From NCBI RefSeq assembly GCF_022808865.1, contig NZ_JAKZLB010000001.1:682001-746000 (forward strand): a stretch of 64,000 nt of DNA. The letters run 5' to 3'. Below, piece by piece: positions 1 through 8,760 of this stretch (its first letter is position 1; each line of letters begins with the position of its first letter). This stretch comes from Geothrix oryzisoli. Its GTDB lineage: Bacteria; Acidobacteriota; Holophagae; Holophagales; Holophagaceae. Both the position numbers and the translations under genes were made by a program. A model generated the notes under the pieces. The model ran no database searches, had not been told where the DNA came from, and saw nothing but the letters and a program-made list of their open reading frames with translations.

Positions 1-112
1 CGAGATCGAGGAGCTGAACATCGGCCACAGCCTCATCGGACGAGCCGTGCTGGTGGGCCTGGAACGATCGGTGGAGGAGATGCTGGCGGCCCTGGCGGAG
101 ACCAGGCCTTGA
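1..112 (+). CDS. pdxJ: Pyridoxine 5'-phosphate synthase PdxJ, C-terminal fragment
   Basis: Only the last 36 codons are in the window, read in frame from base 2 to the TGA at 110-112. The visible peptide contains [20 protein letters not shown], close to the conserved C-terminal helix of PdxJ (NIGHSIIARAVFVGLE in other members). PdxJ condenses 1-deoxyxylulose 5-phosphate with 3-amino-2-oxopropyl phosphate in vitamin B6 synthesis, in the cytoplasm. The stop codon overlaps the TTG start of the next gene (TTGA, 109-112), so the two are probably translationally coupled. The identification rests on this short tail. Confidence 0.8.
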   Translation, partial: EIEELNIGHSLIGRAVLVGLERSVEEMLAALAETRP

Positions 113-927
113 GCAATCTCCGCGGCACCTTGGAGAGCATTGCCCTCACCGACGTGGTCCAGCTCCTCCACGTCAACCGGAAGGTGGGCATGCTCCAGGT
201 GACCTCAGGGAAGACGAGCGGTGTGCTCTACTTCTCGAATGGCGAGGTGATCCACGCCGAGACCGTCTCGGCCCGCGGTGAGACCGCCGCCTTCGAAATC
301 CTGGAGTGGGTCGCCGGCCACTTCGAGTTTCTCGCCACCCAGATCCAGGTGCCCGCCTCGATCCGCCGCACCGTGCCGGACCTGCTGATGGACTCCGCGC
401 GACTCCAGGACAGCCGAAGGCGCCTCCACGGGATCTTCCCGCGGCTGACTGCGGTGCCCTGGCCCACCATGCGGCCGCCCCAACTCCTGGAGGGCATCAA
501 GGTCTACGCCGAGGACCGCCGGATCATGCCCTTCTTCGACGGCTACCGCGATTTCCAGGATGTCATGGCGGCCACGGGGCAGAACGACGTGGCCGTCCTC
601 CAGGCGGCCTCCCTCCTGAAAGAGGCGGGCCGGCTGGACGTGCTGGAGCCGGATGCCCACGTCACCGTCGTGGAGCTGAAGACCGGCCTCTTCAAGAAGG
701 CGGACCACATCGGGCTGCCCAAGGCCATGGAAGGCTGGTGGACCGTCCTCGGCCCCTACCGCCACGGCGTCGTCAACCTCCGGGTGATCTGGCCCAAGGG
801 ACCGGCCGTGGAGCGGGTGGAGTTCCTGGCCGGACTCCCGGAGAAGCATGTCGCCATCCCCCGGGAAGTCATGCAGGCCTGGGGGCTGTCCGAGGGCGCC
901 CATGTGAAGGTGCGCCCGGCCCCCTGA
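109..927 (+). CDS. DUF4388 (PATAN-like) domain protein
   Basis: The N-terminal ~100 residues match the DUF4388 pattern: a start of the type [17 protein letters not shown], then [23 protein letters not shown] and a GHFEF segment. DUF4388 domains are common in Acidobacteriota, Deinococcus and deltaproteobacteria, often beside two-component or gliding and type IV pilus regulators, and are thought to mediate protein interaction. Residues ~100-190 look like the helical region that often follows DUF4388. Residues ~190-272 form a further globular part I do not recognise. The start is TTG, overlapping the pdxJ stop by 4 bases; this start aligns with the family N-terminus. There is no signal peptide or membrane segment, so it is likely cytoplasmic. 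Function unknown. Confidence 0.75.
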   Translation: MSNLRGTLESIALTDVVQLLHVNRKVGMLQVTSGKTSGVLYFSNGEVIHAETVSARGETAAFEILEWVAGHFEFLATQIQVPASIRRTVPDLLMDSARLQDSRRRLHGIFPRLTAVPWPTMRPPQLLEGIKVYAEDRRIMPFFDGYRDFQDVMAATGQNDVAVLQAASLLKEAGRLDVLEPDAHVTVVELKTGLFKKADHIGLPKAMEGWWTVLGPYRHGVVNLRVIWPKGPAVERVEFLAGLPEKHVAIPREVMQAWGLSEGAHVKVRPAP

Positions 928-939
928 GCAGGCGCCGGA

Positions 940-1626
940 TCAGACCAGGACGATCTCCAGCTCGCCGATGTCCTGAATGCCGCAGCGGACCTTGTTCCCG
1001 CGGACCAGGGCCCCCACGCCCGAGGGCGTGCCGGTGAAGATGAGGTCGCCGGGCGCCAGCGCGACGAAGGCCGACAGGTGGGCGATCACCTCGGGCACAT
1101 TCCAGGTCATCTGGGCCAGGTCCCCGCGCTGGCGATCGACCCCGTCCACCGACAGCCAGATGGCGCCGGCGGCCGGATGCCCGCATCGCGCAGCCGGCAT
1201 CACCGCCGACACCGGCGCCGACTGGTCGAAACCCTTGGCCATCTCCCAGGGCTGGCCCTTGTCCTTGAACTTGGCCTGGAGATCGCGGCGGGTGAGGTCG
1301 ATGCCCACGGCGTAGCCGTAAACGCAGGCCAGGGCCTTTTCCGGGGCGATGTCGCGCCCGCCGCCGCCCAGGGCCACCACCAGCTCCACCTCATGGTGCA
1401 GGTTCGAGGTGAGGGGCGGGTAGGCGATGTCGCCGCCGCGGGGCACCACCGTATCCGACGGCTTGCCGAAGAAGAACGGGGGCTCGCGGTCCGGATTCCC
1501 GCCCATCTCCCGGGCATGATCCGCATAGTTCCTTCCGACGCAGTAGATCCGGCGCACCGGGAAGAGGGCGGCGGAATCCGCGACCGGCAGGACCGGGGCC
1601 GAGGGGACGGGGATGACGAAATCCAT
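940..1626 (-). CDS. Fumarylacetoacetate hydrolase (FAH) family protein
   Basis: This is a 228-residue protein with the FAH fold. It has the IYCVGRNYADHAREMG motif near the N-terminus, PPFFFGKPSDTV, the metal-binding HHEVELVVALG and AYGYAVGIDLTRRDLQ-type segments, and a C-terminal GDLIFTGTPSGVGAL loop. The Glu residues of HHEVEL and an Asp are the expected divalent-metal ligands. Its length suits single-domain members such as YcgM/FAHD1-type acylpyruvate hydrolases or oxaloacetate decarboxylases; substrate cannot be assigned from sequence. The ATG has a GGAG ribosome site about 7 bases upstream. It follows xerC on the same strand after 10 bases and is probably cotranscribed with it. Confidence 0.88.
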   Translation of the reverse strand: MDFVIPVPSAPVLPVADSAALFPVRRIYCVGRNYADHAREMGGNPDREPPFFFGKPSDTVVPRGGDIAYPPLTSNLHHEVELVVALGGGGRDIAPEKALACVYGYAVGIDLTRRDLQAKFKDKGQPWEMAKGFDQSAPVSAVMPAARCGHPAAGAIWLSVDGVDRQRGDLAQMTWNVPEVIAHLSAFVALAPGDLIFTGTPSGVGALVRGNKVRCGIQDIGELEIVLV

Positions 1627-1636
1627 GGGGGTGCTC

Positions 1637-2557
1637 CTAGCCTTTCGCCCGGGGGTGGGCTTTTTCGTAGGTCCGGGCCAGTTCCTCCAGGCCCAGATGA
1701 GTGTAGCGCTGCGTGGTGCTCAGGCTCGCGTGCCCCAGCAGCTCCTGGATGGCCCGCAGGTCCATCCCCCGGTTCAGCAGATGGGTGGCGAAGCTGTGGC
1801 GCAGGGCGTGGGGGCTCACGCGGGACCGAACCGCGGCCGCCTCCAGCGCCGATCGCAGGAGGGCGCGCACGCTGGTGGGCGTGAGGCGGCCGCCCCGCTG
1901 GTTGAGGAAGACCGCCGGACTGGGTGGCAGTTCCTTCTGGGCGAGAAAGGCAGACCTGTACCTGAGGTAGGCCTCCAGGATCTCCGCCGCCTGCGCATGG
2001 TAGGGCACCAGCCGCTCCTTGCGGCCCTTGCCCAGCACCCGCAGGGTGCGCTGCTCCGCCAGCAGATCCTGGAGGTCCAGGCCCACCAGCTCTGAGACGC
2101 GCAGGCCTGAGGCATAGAGCAGCTCCAGCAGGCAGGCCAGGCGTGCGGTGGGGAAGTCCACGGCCGCAGGCAGATCCAGCAGGGCCCGGCTCTCGCCCTC
2201 GGTGAGGAACGCGGGGAGGCGCTTGGGCTGCTTGGGGTTCCGCAACCCCGACGCGGGATTCTTGGCGATGCGTCGGGTCTCCCACAGCCAGTGGAAGAAG
2301 GCGCGGACCGTGGAGAGGATGCGCGCCTGACTGGCCGGGTCGAGGCCCCGGTCGCCCAGTTCCAGCGCGAACCCGCGCACGGTGCGGGGACTGACTTCCC
2401 AGTGGTCCCACTGGCCGCGGACGGCATGGTCCAGGAGCTTGTCCAGGTCACCCTTCTGCGCCCGAGCCGTGTGCGGAGACACCCCGCGGGCGCGCTGCTC
2501 CAGATGGAAGGCCTGGATGCCCTCCCCCAGCGGGGCTGCCGTGTTCCCTGTTACCAT
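1637..2557 (-). CDS. xerC: Tyrosine recombinase XerC
   Basis: This is a 306-residue site-specific recombinase. An N-terminal SAM-like core-binding domain (about residues 10-95) precedes the catalytic domain, with LYASGLRVSELVGL (first catalytic Arg), a GKGRKERLVPY lysine hairpin, the HALRHSFATHLL box and GHASLSTTQRYTH with the nucleophilic Tyr. The C-terminus ends in KAHPRAK, as in E. coli XerC, while the other recombinase in the window ends XerD-style. Together they would resolve chromosome dimers at dif. The chosen ATG overlaps head-to-head with an ATG of the divergent acyl-CoA synthetase. Spacing from a GAGGT is poor and in-frame ATGs exist upstream, so the start is uncertain. Confidence 0.88.
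   Translation of the reverse strand: MVTGNTAAPLGEGIQAFHLEQRARGVSPHTARAQKGDLDKLLDHAVRGQWDHWEVSPRTVRGFALELGDRGLDPASQARILSTVRAFFHWLWETRRIAKNPASGLRNPKQPKRLPAFLTEGESRALLDLPAAVDFPTARLACLLELLYASGLRVSELVGLDLQDLLAEQRTLRVLGKGRKERLVPYHAQAAEILEAYLRYRSAFLAQKELPPSPAVFLNQRGGRLTPTSVRALLRSALEAAAVRSRVSPHALRHSFATHLLNRGMDLRAIQELLGHASLSTTQRYTHLGLEELARTYEKAHPRAKG
2549..2557 (+). promoter_or_regulatory. Candidate extended -10 promoter for the acyl-CoA synthetase
   Basis: TGTTACCAT carries a TG one base before a TACCAT -10 hexamer. Transcription would start near 2565, which supports the GTG at 2589 rather than the ATG at 2556 as the synthetase start. No clear -35 is visible. Confidence 0.4.
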
Positions 2558-2588
2558 GACCTCACATCCAAAAGCATCCGGAGTCATT

Positions 2589-4415
2589 GTGGCGCAGCCC
2601 ATCGAGACCATTGCCCAGCTTTTCTATGCGGCAGCGGAAAGGAACCTTCCGGATGCCCTGGCGTCGAAGCGCAATGGCGTCTACGTGCCCATCTCCCATG
2701 CGGAACTGGTGGCCATGGTGGAGCGGCTCGCGCTGGCCATGGCCGCGCGTGGGATCAAGGCCGGGGATCACGTGGCCTTCATGTCCGAGAACCGCCCCGA
2801 GTGGGCCATCGCCGATTTTGCCTGCGCCATCCAGGGCGTTCCGGACGTCACCATCTACGCCACGCTGAACAGCGAGCAGGCGGCCTTCATCCTCCGGGAC
2901 AGCCAGTCCCGGTGGGTGCTCTGCTCGACCTGCGAACAGCTCGACAAGGTGCTCGCCCACTGGGCGGAACTGCCTGATCTCGAAGCCGCCGTGCTCATCG
3001 ACGGGGAACTCCCCGCGGACACGGGCCGGAACCTGATGCTGTGGGCGGATCTCCAGCGTGAAGGGGAGGCCATGGAGGCCCGCCGGCCCGAGGTCCGCGT
3101 CTGGGGCGAGCAGCGGAAGGCCTCGGACGTCCTCACCCTCATCTACACCTCGGGCACCACCGGCGATCCCAAGGGCGCCATCCTCACGCATGGCAACCTG
3201 GTGTCCAATGTCCTCGCGGGCCGGGCCACGGTATCCAACATCACGGACAACGAGCGGGCCCTGAGCTTCCTGCCCCTCACCCACATCTTCGAGCGCATGG
3301 CCGGCCATTTCCTCTGGTTCCATGCCGGCGCCTCGATCTATTACGCCGAGAGCGTCGCCACCGTGGCCGCCGACATGCTGGAGGTCCGCCCCACGCTCAT
3401 GGCGTCGGTGCCCCGCATCTACGAGAAGATCTACGCGAAGATCTACGACACGGTGTCCGCGGGCAGCCTCATCAAGCGGCTGATCTTCCATTGGGCCATG
3501 CTGGCCGGCCGCCAGGCCGTGCCCTACCTGCTGAAGGGCCAGGAGCCCCCTTCCTGGAAGGGCCTGTGGTACCGCACCGCCAAGGCGGTCGTCTTCGAGA
3601 AGATCCGCCAGAAGACCGGCGGCCGGATGAAGATCGCCGTCAGCGGCGGGGCCCCCCTGGGCGGAAGGATCATGGAGTTCTTCTGGATCCTCGGGATCCC
3701 CATCCTCGAGGGCTACGGTCTGACGGAGACCAGCCCGATCATCACCGTGAGCCGCTTCGGCGAGGTGATTCCGGGTTGTGTGGGACGCCCTCTCTACACG
3801 GACTGGAACGGTCGCCCCTTCGTGAAGATCGCGGAGGACGGCGAGATCCTCTGCCAGGGGCCGAACATCATGCTGGGCTACTGGAACAACGAGAAGGCCA
3901 CCCGGGAGGCCATCGACGAGGATGGCTACTTCCACACCGGCGACATCGGGCACCTGGATGACCAGGGGCGCCTCTACATCACGGACCGGAAGAAGGAGCT
4001 CATCGTCACCAGCGGCGGCAAGAAGGTCGCCCCGCAGCCCATCGAGAACCTGCTCAAGGTGGACAAGTACATCTCCCAGGCCGTGCTCATCGGCGACAAG
4101 CGCAACTTCATCAGCGCCCTCATCGTGCCGAACTTCGACAGCCTGGTGCGCTGGGCCGGGTACAAGAAGATCGCGTTCAAGACGCACGCCGAACTCATCC
4201 AGAATCCTCTGGTGTTCGCCAAGATCGGCAGCCGCGTCGAGCGCGTCAACGAACGCCTGTCGAACTACGAGCGCATCAAGAAGATGGTTCTCCTCGACCA
4301 GGAGATGACCCTGGAAGGCGGGCAACTCACCCCCTCACTGAAGGTGAAGCGCCGGGTGATCAACCAGATGTACTCGGCCCAGATCGAGGGGATGTACCAG
4401 GAGCCCAAAGCCTGA
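2589..4415 (+). CDS. Long-chain acyl-CoA synthetase (AMP-forming, FadD15-like)
   Basis: This protein activates fatty acids to acyl-CoA through an acyl-adenylate, probably at the inner membrane face. The AMP-binding P-loop reads LIYTSGTTGDPKGAILTHGN, followed by the LPLTHIFERM segment typical of long-chain synthetases, then GYGLTETSP and a C-terminal YITDRKKELIVTSGGKKVAP hinge. At 608 residues it has full family length. I prefer the GTG at 2589, with GGAG at 2580-2583. An in-frame ATG at 2556 would overlap the xerC start and a candidate -10 box. The gene stands alone, divergent from xerC, without other beta-oxidation genes nearby. Role: membrane lipid remodelling or fatty acid uptake. Confidence 0.9.
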   Translation: MAQPIETIAQLFYAAAERNLPDALASKRNGVYVPISHAELVAMVERLALAMAARGIKAGDHVAFMSENRPEWAIADFACAIQGVPDVTIYATLNSEQAAFILRDSQSRWVLCSTCEQLDKVLAHWAELPDLEAAVLIDGELPADTGRNLMLWADLQREGEAMEARRPEVRVWGEQRKASDVLTLIYTSGTTGDPKGAILTHGNLVSNVLAGRATVSNITDNERALSFLPLTHIFERMAGHFLWFHAGASIYYAESVATVAADMLEVRPTLMASVPRIYEKIYAKIYDTVSAGSLIKRLIFHWAMLAGRQAVPYLLKGQEPPSWKGLWYRTAKAVVFEKIRQKTGGRMKIAVSGGAPLGGRIMEFFWILGIPILEGYGLTETSPIITVSRFGEVIPGCVGRPLYTDWNGRPFVKIAEDGEILCQGPNIMLGYWNNEKATREAIDEDGYFHTGDIGHLDDQGRLYITDRKKELIVTSGGKKVAPQPIENLLKVDKYISQAVLIGDKRNFISALIVPNFDSLVRWAGYKKIAFKTHAELIQNPLVFAKIGSRVERVNERLSNYERIKKMVLLDQEMTLEGGQLTPSLKVKRRVINQMYSAQIEGMYQEPKA

Positions 4416-4422
4416 GCCGACC

Positions 4423-4929
4423 TCAGGTGCGGCCCATCTTGGCCAGGTAGCGCCGCACCGCTTCCTGCGTTTCAGGCAGCTTCAGCCCGGCCTCCGCCGC
4501 GATCCGCATGGCCTCGGCCACCGGCATGCCCCGGTCGAGCACCAGCCAGGGGCAGATGGCGGCAGCGGCGCGGTTGCCATTGTTGCAGTGGACAACCACC
4601 TTCGAGCCCTTCGGCAGGTCGCGCAGCATGGCCCTCAGGAAATCGAAATCGGCGGCCGGAGGCGTCTTGCTGATGGCATAGCGCTGATAGTGGATCCCCA
4701 GCTCCTGCAGGCGGGAGGACTCGGACTCGCAGTCGAGGTTGGGCTCCTCGTCCCGGCGGAGGTCGATGACGTGGGTGATGTGCTCCTTCTTCATGGCATC
4801 GCAGGTCGCCTGGTTCGGCGCGCCCCGCAGGACGAAGACTCCGGAACGCACCTCCACGGAGTTCGGAATGGCCGAATCCTGGGCCTGGAGCGTCAGGGCC
4901 GGGAGCAGCAGGAACAGAGTCCGGTACAT
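4423..4929 (-). CDS. Secreted DUF442/dual-specificity phosphatase-like protein
   Basis: This 168-residue protein has a signal peptide (MYRTLFLLLPALTLQAQ) and so is probably periplasmic. The core resembles DUF442/beta-lactamase-hydrolase-like and tyrosine phosphatase proteins: VFVLRGAPNQATCDAMKKEHITHVIDLR, then VVHCNNGNRA as the P-loop. The Cys and Arg are four residues apart (CX4R), as in DUF442 proteins, rather than the CX5R of classical phosphatases. Whether it is a phosphatase or a sulfur-transfer enzyme is therefore open. GGAGG lies 5 bases before the ATG. It converges with the acyl-CoA synthetase, 7 bases apart, and lies downstream of hemN on the same strand after a 145-base gap with no other gene. 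Confidence 0.7.
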   Translation of the reverse strand: MYRTLFLLLPALTLQAQDSAIPNSVEVRSGVFVLRGAPNQATCDAMKKEHITHVIDLRRDEEPNLDCESESSRLQELGIHYQRYAISKTPPAADFDFLRAMLRDLPKGSKVVVHCNNGNRAAAAICPWLVLDRGMPVAEAMRIAAEAGLKLPETQEAVRRYLAKMGRT

Positions 4930-5074
4930 GGAATCCTCCGCGACATCGCCTGGACAGGCCAGGCAGGTTCGCGAAGACCACCGGAAGGGCCTTCGGCCGG
5001 GAGCCAAGGCCCGGGCGGGCGGGTCTCCACAGCCCTCAATGTAGGCCTTGCGGTCAGCTATTCAATGCCGGGCG

Positions 5075-6445
5075 TCACACCGTCCTGGAAAAAGGAGTCT
5101 TGGCGCTGAGCTTGGCCAGATAGGCATCAAAGGGCTGCACCAGGTTGCGGACGAAGCGCCGGCCCAGGTCCGTGATGAAGATGCCCTCGGGGCGGATCTC
5201 CACCGTGCCCTGAGGTACCTCCTCCTGGAGCTGGGCGACGGCATCGGCGAACAGGACGGGGCCGTCCACCCCGAACCGCTGCTTCAGGTCGTCCCACTTC
5301 AGCTCGAAGTGGCCCATGAGGTGGTGGATCACCCAGCGCCGCAGCTCGTCGTCCTCGGAAAGACGATGTCCCTTGTGGACCGCCAAGTGGCCGTCGGTGA
5401 TGCTCCGCTCCCACTTGGCGAGGATCTTCTCGTTCTGGGCATACACGCCCGCCACGTTCGAGATCGCGCTGGGACCGAAGCCCACCAGGTCCGTGCCCGC
5501 CTTCACGGCGTAGCCCATGAAGTTGCGGATGAGCTTGCCTTCCAGCACGGCCTTGGCCATGGGGTCGTCGGGATGGGCGAAGTGGTCCATGCCGATGGCC
5601 ACGTAGCCCGCCTTCTCCAGGATGTCCGAGGCCAGCAGCAGCAGGTCCAGACGCAGTTCGGGCGTGGGCAGCGTCTCGGCGGGGATGCTCCGCTGGAAGG
5701 GCATGATGCTGGGCAGGTAGGCGAAGCCGTAGATGGCCATGCGGTCCGGGGACAGCTCCAGAGTGGATTCCAGCGTGCGCTTGAAGGTGTCCATGGTCTG
5801 GCCCGGCAGGCCGTAGACCAGGTCCAGGTTCACGCCTTCGAAGCCCAGGTCCCGGCACTGCTTCATGGCCGTGAGGGTGTGGTCCCAGGTCTGGCCGCGG
5901 GTGATGAGGGCCTGCACGTTCTCATCCAGATCCTGCACCCCGAAGGACACGCGGTTGAAGCCCAGCTCGCGGAGCGCAGGCAGCTGGTCCGGCTCCAGGA
6001 AGGTGGGATCCACCTCGATGGCGATCTCGGCGCCGGGCTGGAACTCGAAGCGCTCCTTGAACAGGTTGAAGGTGCGCTTGAGATCCGCCGCCTTCAGGTA
6101 GGTGGGCGTGCCGCCGCCCCAGTGCAGCTGGAGCGCCTTGCGGCGATCCTTGAGGCGGGAACAGACCAGGTCCAGTTCCTTGGTCACCGCGGCCAGGTAG
6201 GCCTCCACGGGATCGTACTGGGGACTCACGACCACGTTGCAGCCACAGTAGGCGCACCGCCGGGGGCAGAACGGGATGTGCAGGTAGAGCGACAGCGCCT
6301 CATCCTGGCGGGCATTGGCACGCTCCAGGGCGGAGAGGACCTCGGGCTCCGGGAAGTCGTCGGACCAGACCGGCGGCATGGGATAGCCGGTGTAGCGCGG
6401 CCCGGGCCGGTCGTAGCGGCGGATGAGATCGGCGAGCTGGTTCAT
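5075..6445 (-). CDS. hemN: Oxygen-independent coproporphyrinogen III dehydrogenase HemN
   Basis: This radical SAM enzyme decarboxylates two propionates of coproporphyrinogen III to give protoporphyrinogen IX without oxygen. The cluster motif is CPRRCAYCGCN (CX3CX2CXC), the arrangement typical of true HemN. It is followed by LHWGGGTPTYL and EVDPTFL, and the C-terminal HemN domain reads AVHKGHRLSEDDELRRW. At 456 residues it matches E. coli HemN. The N-terminus, with a YDRPGPRYTGYP segment, also fits HemN rather than HemW. It is last in the haem cluster; its ATG overlaps the hemE stop by 4 bases (ATGA). Confidence 0.95.
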   Translation of the reverse strand: MNQLADLIRRYDRPGPRYTGYPMPPVWSDDFPEPEVLSALERANARQDEALSLYLHIPFCPRRCAYCGCNVVVSPQYDPVEAYLAAVTKELDLVCSRLKDRRKALQLHWGGGTPTYLKAADLKRTFNLFKERFEFQPGAEIAIEVDPTFLEPDQLPALRELGFNRVSFGVQDLDENVQALITRGQTWDHTLTAMKQCRDLGFEGVNLDLVYGLPGQTMDTFKRTLESTLELSPDRMAIYGFAYLPSIMPFQRSIPAETLPTPELRLDLLLLASDILEKAGYVAIGMDHFAHPDDPMAKAVLEGKLIRNFMGYAVKAGTDLVGFGPSAISNVAGVYAQNEKILAKWERSITDGHLAVHKGHRLSEDDELRRWVIHHLMGHFELKWDDLKQRFGVDGPVLFADAVAQLQEEVPQGTVEIRPEGIFITDLGRRFVRNLVQPFDAYLAKLSAKTPFSRTV

Positions 6446-7431
6446 GCCTTCACCTCGTCAAGGACGGCGGCCACCACGGCGGGATCGGTCTCGGGCGTGA
6501 GCCCGTGGCCGAGGTTGAAGATGTGCGGGTGGCCCTTCATGGCGTCCACGATGGCCCGGGCCTTTCGCTTGGCCGTGTCCGCCCCGGCCAGCAGCGCGAT
6601 GGGGTCGAGGTTGCCCTGGAGCACCATCTTGGGGAAGCGGCGCCGGGCTTCGGCGATGGGCACCTGCCAGGGCACGGCGAGGCCGTTGCAGGACAGCTGA
6701 TTCAGGGAATCCGGCAGGTAGCCGGTGCGGGCGAAGAAGAGCGTCGGGGCGGCCGTCACCTGGGACAGGGTGCGCTCCACGGAAGGCAGTGCGAAGGTCG
6801 CGTAGTCGTCCGCATCCAGTTCGCCGGCCCAGGTATCGAAGAGCTGCACGCCCTGGGCGCCGGCCTCGATGTGCAGGTTCAGCAGGCGGGCGGCGGCATC
6901 CGCCAGCTTGTCCATCCACTTCCGGGCCAGCACCGGCTCCTGGTGGATGAAGGCCTTGGCTTTCGCCCAGGACTTGCTGCCCTTCCCCTCGATGCCGTAG
7001 GCCAGCAGGGTCCAGGGGGCGCCGGCGAAACCCAGCATGGTCACCTTGGCCGGCAGCTCCTTCCTTACCTTGCGGATGGCCTCGCAGACGGGCTCGAAGA
7101 CCTTCTCGTCCAGGGGACGGTCGAGGTCGATCTGGTCCAGCGTCTTGCCGATGCGCGGCCCGCCTTCGGGGATCGTCACCTCGCAGCCCAGGGCGTCGAG
7201 GATCACCAGGATGTCGCTGAAGATGATGGCGCCATCGATCTGGGGGAAGCGGCGGATGGGCTGCAGCGTCACCTCCGCGGCCAGATCCGAGTCGTTGAGC
7301 AGCTGCTCGAAGGTGGCCTTGGCCCGCACGGCGCGGTACTCGGGCAGGAAGCGCCCGGCCTGGCGCATGAACCACACCGGGGGCTTGTCGAGGGCTTCGC
7401 CGTTCAGGACTCGGAGGAGGGGCTGGGTCAT
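6442..7431 (-). CDS. hemE: Uroporphyrinogen decarboxylase HemE
   Basis: HemE converts uroporphyrinogen III to coproporphyrinogen III, removing four acetate carboxyls. The N-terminal signature PPVWFMRQAGRFLPEYR is present, as are FSDILVILDALG, the GFAGAPWTLLAYGIEG motif and the C-terminal NLGHGLTPETDP. It is 329 residues, slightly shorter than the usual 340-355. The gene overlaps hemN by 4 bases and follows hemL after a 72-base gap, the largest gap inside the haem block. That gap contains an 8-base-stem inverted repeat at 7466-7473 and 7489-7496. Confidence 0.96.
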   Translation of the reverse strand: MTQPLLRVLNGEALDKPPVWFMRQAGRFLPEYRAVRAKATFEQLLNDSDLAAEVTLQPIRRFPQIDGAIIFSDILVILDALGCEVTIPEGGPRIGKTLDQIDLDRPLDEKVFEPVCEAIRKVRKELPAKVTMLGFAGAPWTLLAYGIEGKGSKSWAKAKAFIHQEPVLARKWMDKLADAAARLLNLHIEAGAQGVQLFDTWAGELDADDYATFALPSVERTLSQVTAAPTLFFARTGYLPDSLNQLSCNGLAVPWQVPIAEARRRFPKMVLQGNLDPIALLAGADTAKRKARAIVDAMKGHPHIFNLGHGLTPETDPAVVAAVLDEVKA

Positions 7432-7465
7432 TCCATCACCGGAAACATGTCATCACAGAAACAGG

Positions 7466-7496
7466 CGGGATGCAGGCACAGAATCGCCGCATCCCG
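7466..7496. repeat. Small inverted repeat between hemL and hemE
   Basis: CGGGATGC at 7466-7473 pairs with GCATCCCG at 7489-7496 around a 15-base loop. It sits in the only sizeable gap in the haem block. It could stabilise the upstream message or attenuate transcription; there is no T-run for a standard terminator. Confidence 0.4.
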
Positions 7497-7503
7497 GGGG
7501 AAA

Positions 7504-8760
7504 TCAGGCGAAGTCCTTGGCCACGGCGGCCACGGCCTGCTTGAAGTGGGCCAGCTCGGGCTCGCCGTGGGCGGCGCCGAGGAAGGCCACTTCGTAGCCG
7601 CTGGGCGGCAGATAGACGCCCTGGCCCAGGAGGGCCTTGTGCAGGCGGTTGAAGCTGCTGATGGCCTCGCCCTTCACCGCATCGCTGCGACGGACGCCGT
7701 CCTGGAACAGGGGCCAGAGCAGGCTGCCGTAGCGGGGGCAGTGGAGGCCGGGGATGGCCTCGAAGGCCTCGGCCCACTTAGTGGCGTTGGCTTCCAGGTT
7801 CGCGTAGAAGGCCGGGGTCAGCTTCTCCATGGTGGCAAGGCCCGCGGCCATGGCCACTGGGTTGCCCGACAGGGTGCCCGCCTGGTAGACCGGGCCGTCA
7901 GGCGCCACGACGCCCATGATGTCCTTGCGGCCGCCGTAGAGGCCCACGGGCATGCCGCCGCCGATGATCTTGCCGTAGGTGGCCAGATCGGGGGTGATGC
8001 CCAGGCGCTCCGCCGCGCCGCCGGGGGCCACGCGGAAGCCGCTGATGACCTCGTCGAAGATGAGGACCACACCGTGCTTCGTGCAGAGCTCCCGCAGGCG
8101 CTTGAGGAACTCGGGGCGCTGGAGCAGCAGGCCGTTGTTGGCGGGGATGGGCTCGATGATGGCCGCGGCGAGCTCATTCCCGATCTCGGCGAAGGTGCGC
8201 TCCAGGGTCTCCAGGTCATCGAGCGTGACCACGGAGGTCAGCTCGGCGATGCCCTTGGGCACGCCCGCGCTGGTGGGGGCGCCGAAGGTGATGAGGCCCG
8301 ATCCCGCCTTCACCAGCAGGCCGTCGCTGTGCCCGTGGTAGCAGCCCTCGAACTTCAGGATGCGATCCCGGCCCGTGAAGCCGCGGGCGGCGCGCAGCGC
8401 GGACATGACGGCTTCCGTGCCCGAGGACACGAAGCGCATCTTCTCCACGAAGGGCACCATCGCCTTGATCTTGCGGGCCAGGGCCAGTTCGCGGCGGCTC
8501 GGGGCGCCGAAGGTCAGGCCCTCCTGCATGGACTCGGTCACGGCCGCCAGGATGTCCGGGTGGGCGTGCCCCAGGATCAGCGGGCCCCAGGACATGCAGA
8601 GGTCGAGGAAGCGCTGGCCGTCCTCGTCCTCGAACCAGGCGCCGCTGGCCTTCTTGAAGAACTTGGGCGTGCCGCCCACAGCCCGGAACGCCCGCACGGG
8701 GCTGGAGACGCCACCGGGGAAGTGGGTCAGGGCTTCGGCAAACAGGGTGTCGTTGCTCAC
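7504..8760 (-). CDS. hemL: Glutamate-1-semialdehyde 2,1-aminomutase HemL
   Basis: HemL is the second C5-pathway enzyme, isomerising glutamate-1-semialdehyde to 5-aminolevulinate with pyridoxal phosphate. It shows the FPGGVSSPVRAF start, FVSSGTEAVMSALRAARG, the cofactor Asp in LIFDEVISGFRVAPGG, and the PLP lysine in TYGKIIGGGMPVG. Length is 418 residues, normal for the family. The start is GTG (8758-8760), overlapping the hemB stop by 4 bases. HemL together with HemA at the head of the cluster shows that haem comes from glutamyl-tRNA, not from glycine. Confidence 0.96.
   Translation of the reverse strand: MSNDTLFAEALTHFPGGVSSPVRAFRAVGGTPKFFKKASGAWFEDEDGQRFLDLCMSWGPLILGHAHPDILAAVTESMQEGLTFGAPSRRELALARKIKAMVPFVEKMRFVSSGTEAVMSALRAARGFTGRDRILKFEGCYHGHSDGLLVKAGSGLITFGAPTSAGVPKGIAELTSVVTLDDLETLERTFAEIGNELAAAIIEPIPANNGLLLQRPEFLKRLRELCTKHGVVLIFDEVISGFRVAPGGAAERLGITPDLATYGKIIGGGMPVGLYGGRKDIMGVVAPDGPVYQAGTLSGNPVAMAAGLATMEKLTPAFYANLEANATKWAEAFEAIPGLHCPRYGSLLWPLFQDGVRRSDAVKGEAISSFNRLHKALLGQGVYLPPSGYEVAFLGAAHGEPELAHFKQAVAAVAKDFA

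Noticed and set aside
1637-2557. Integron or phage integrase interpretation of the recombinase genes at 1.6 and 36.1 kb
   Set aside because: Both have housekeeping XerC and XerD C-termini, lie among core genes, and have no attachment sites, cassettes or phage genes nearby.
2555-2558. Head-to-head overlapping start codons of xerC and the acyl-CoA synthetase (CATG)
   Set aside because: Probably not real: an extended -10 covers this point and the GTG at 2589 with GGAG is a better synthetase start.
2562-4325. Open frame of 587 codons antisense to the acyl-CoA synthetase
   Set aside because: Shadow of a well-supported gene, with no start signal or recognisable motif.
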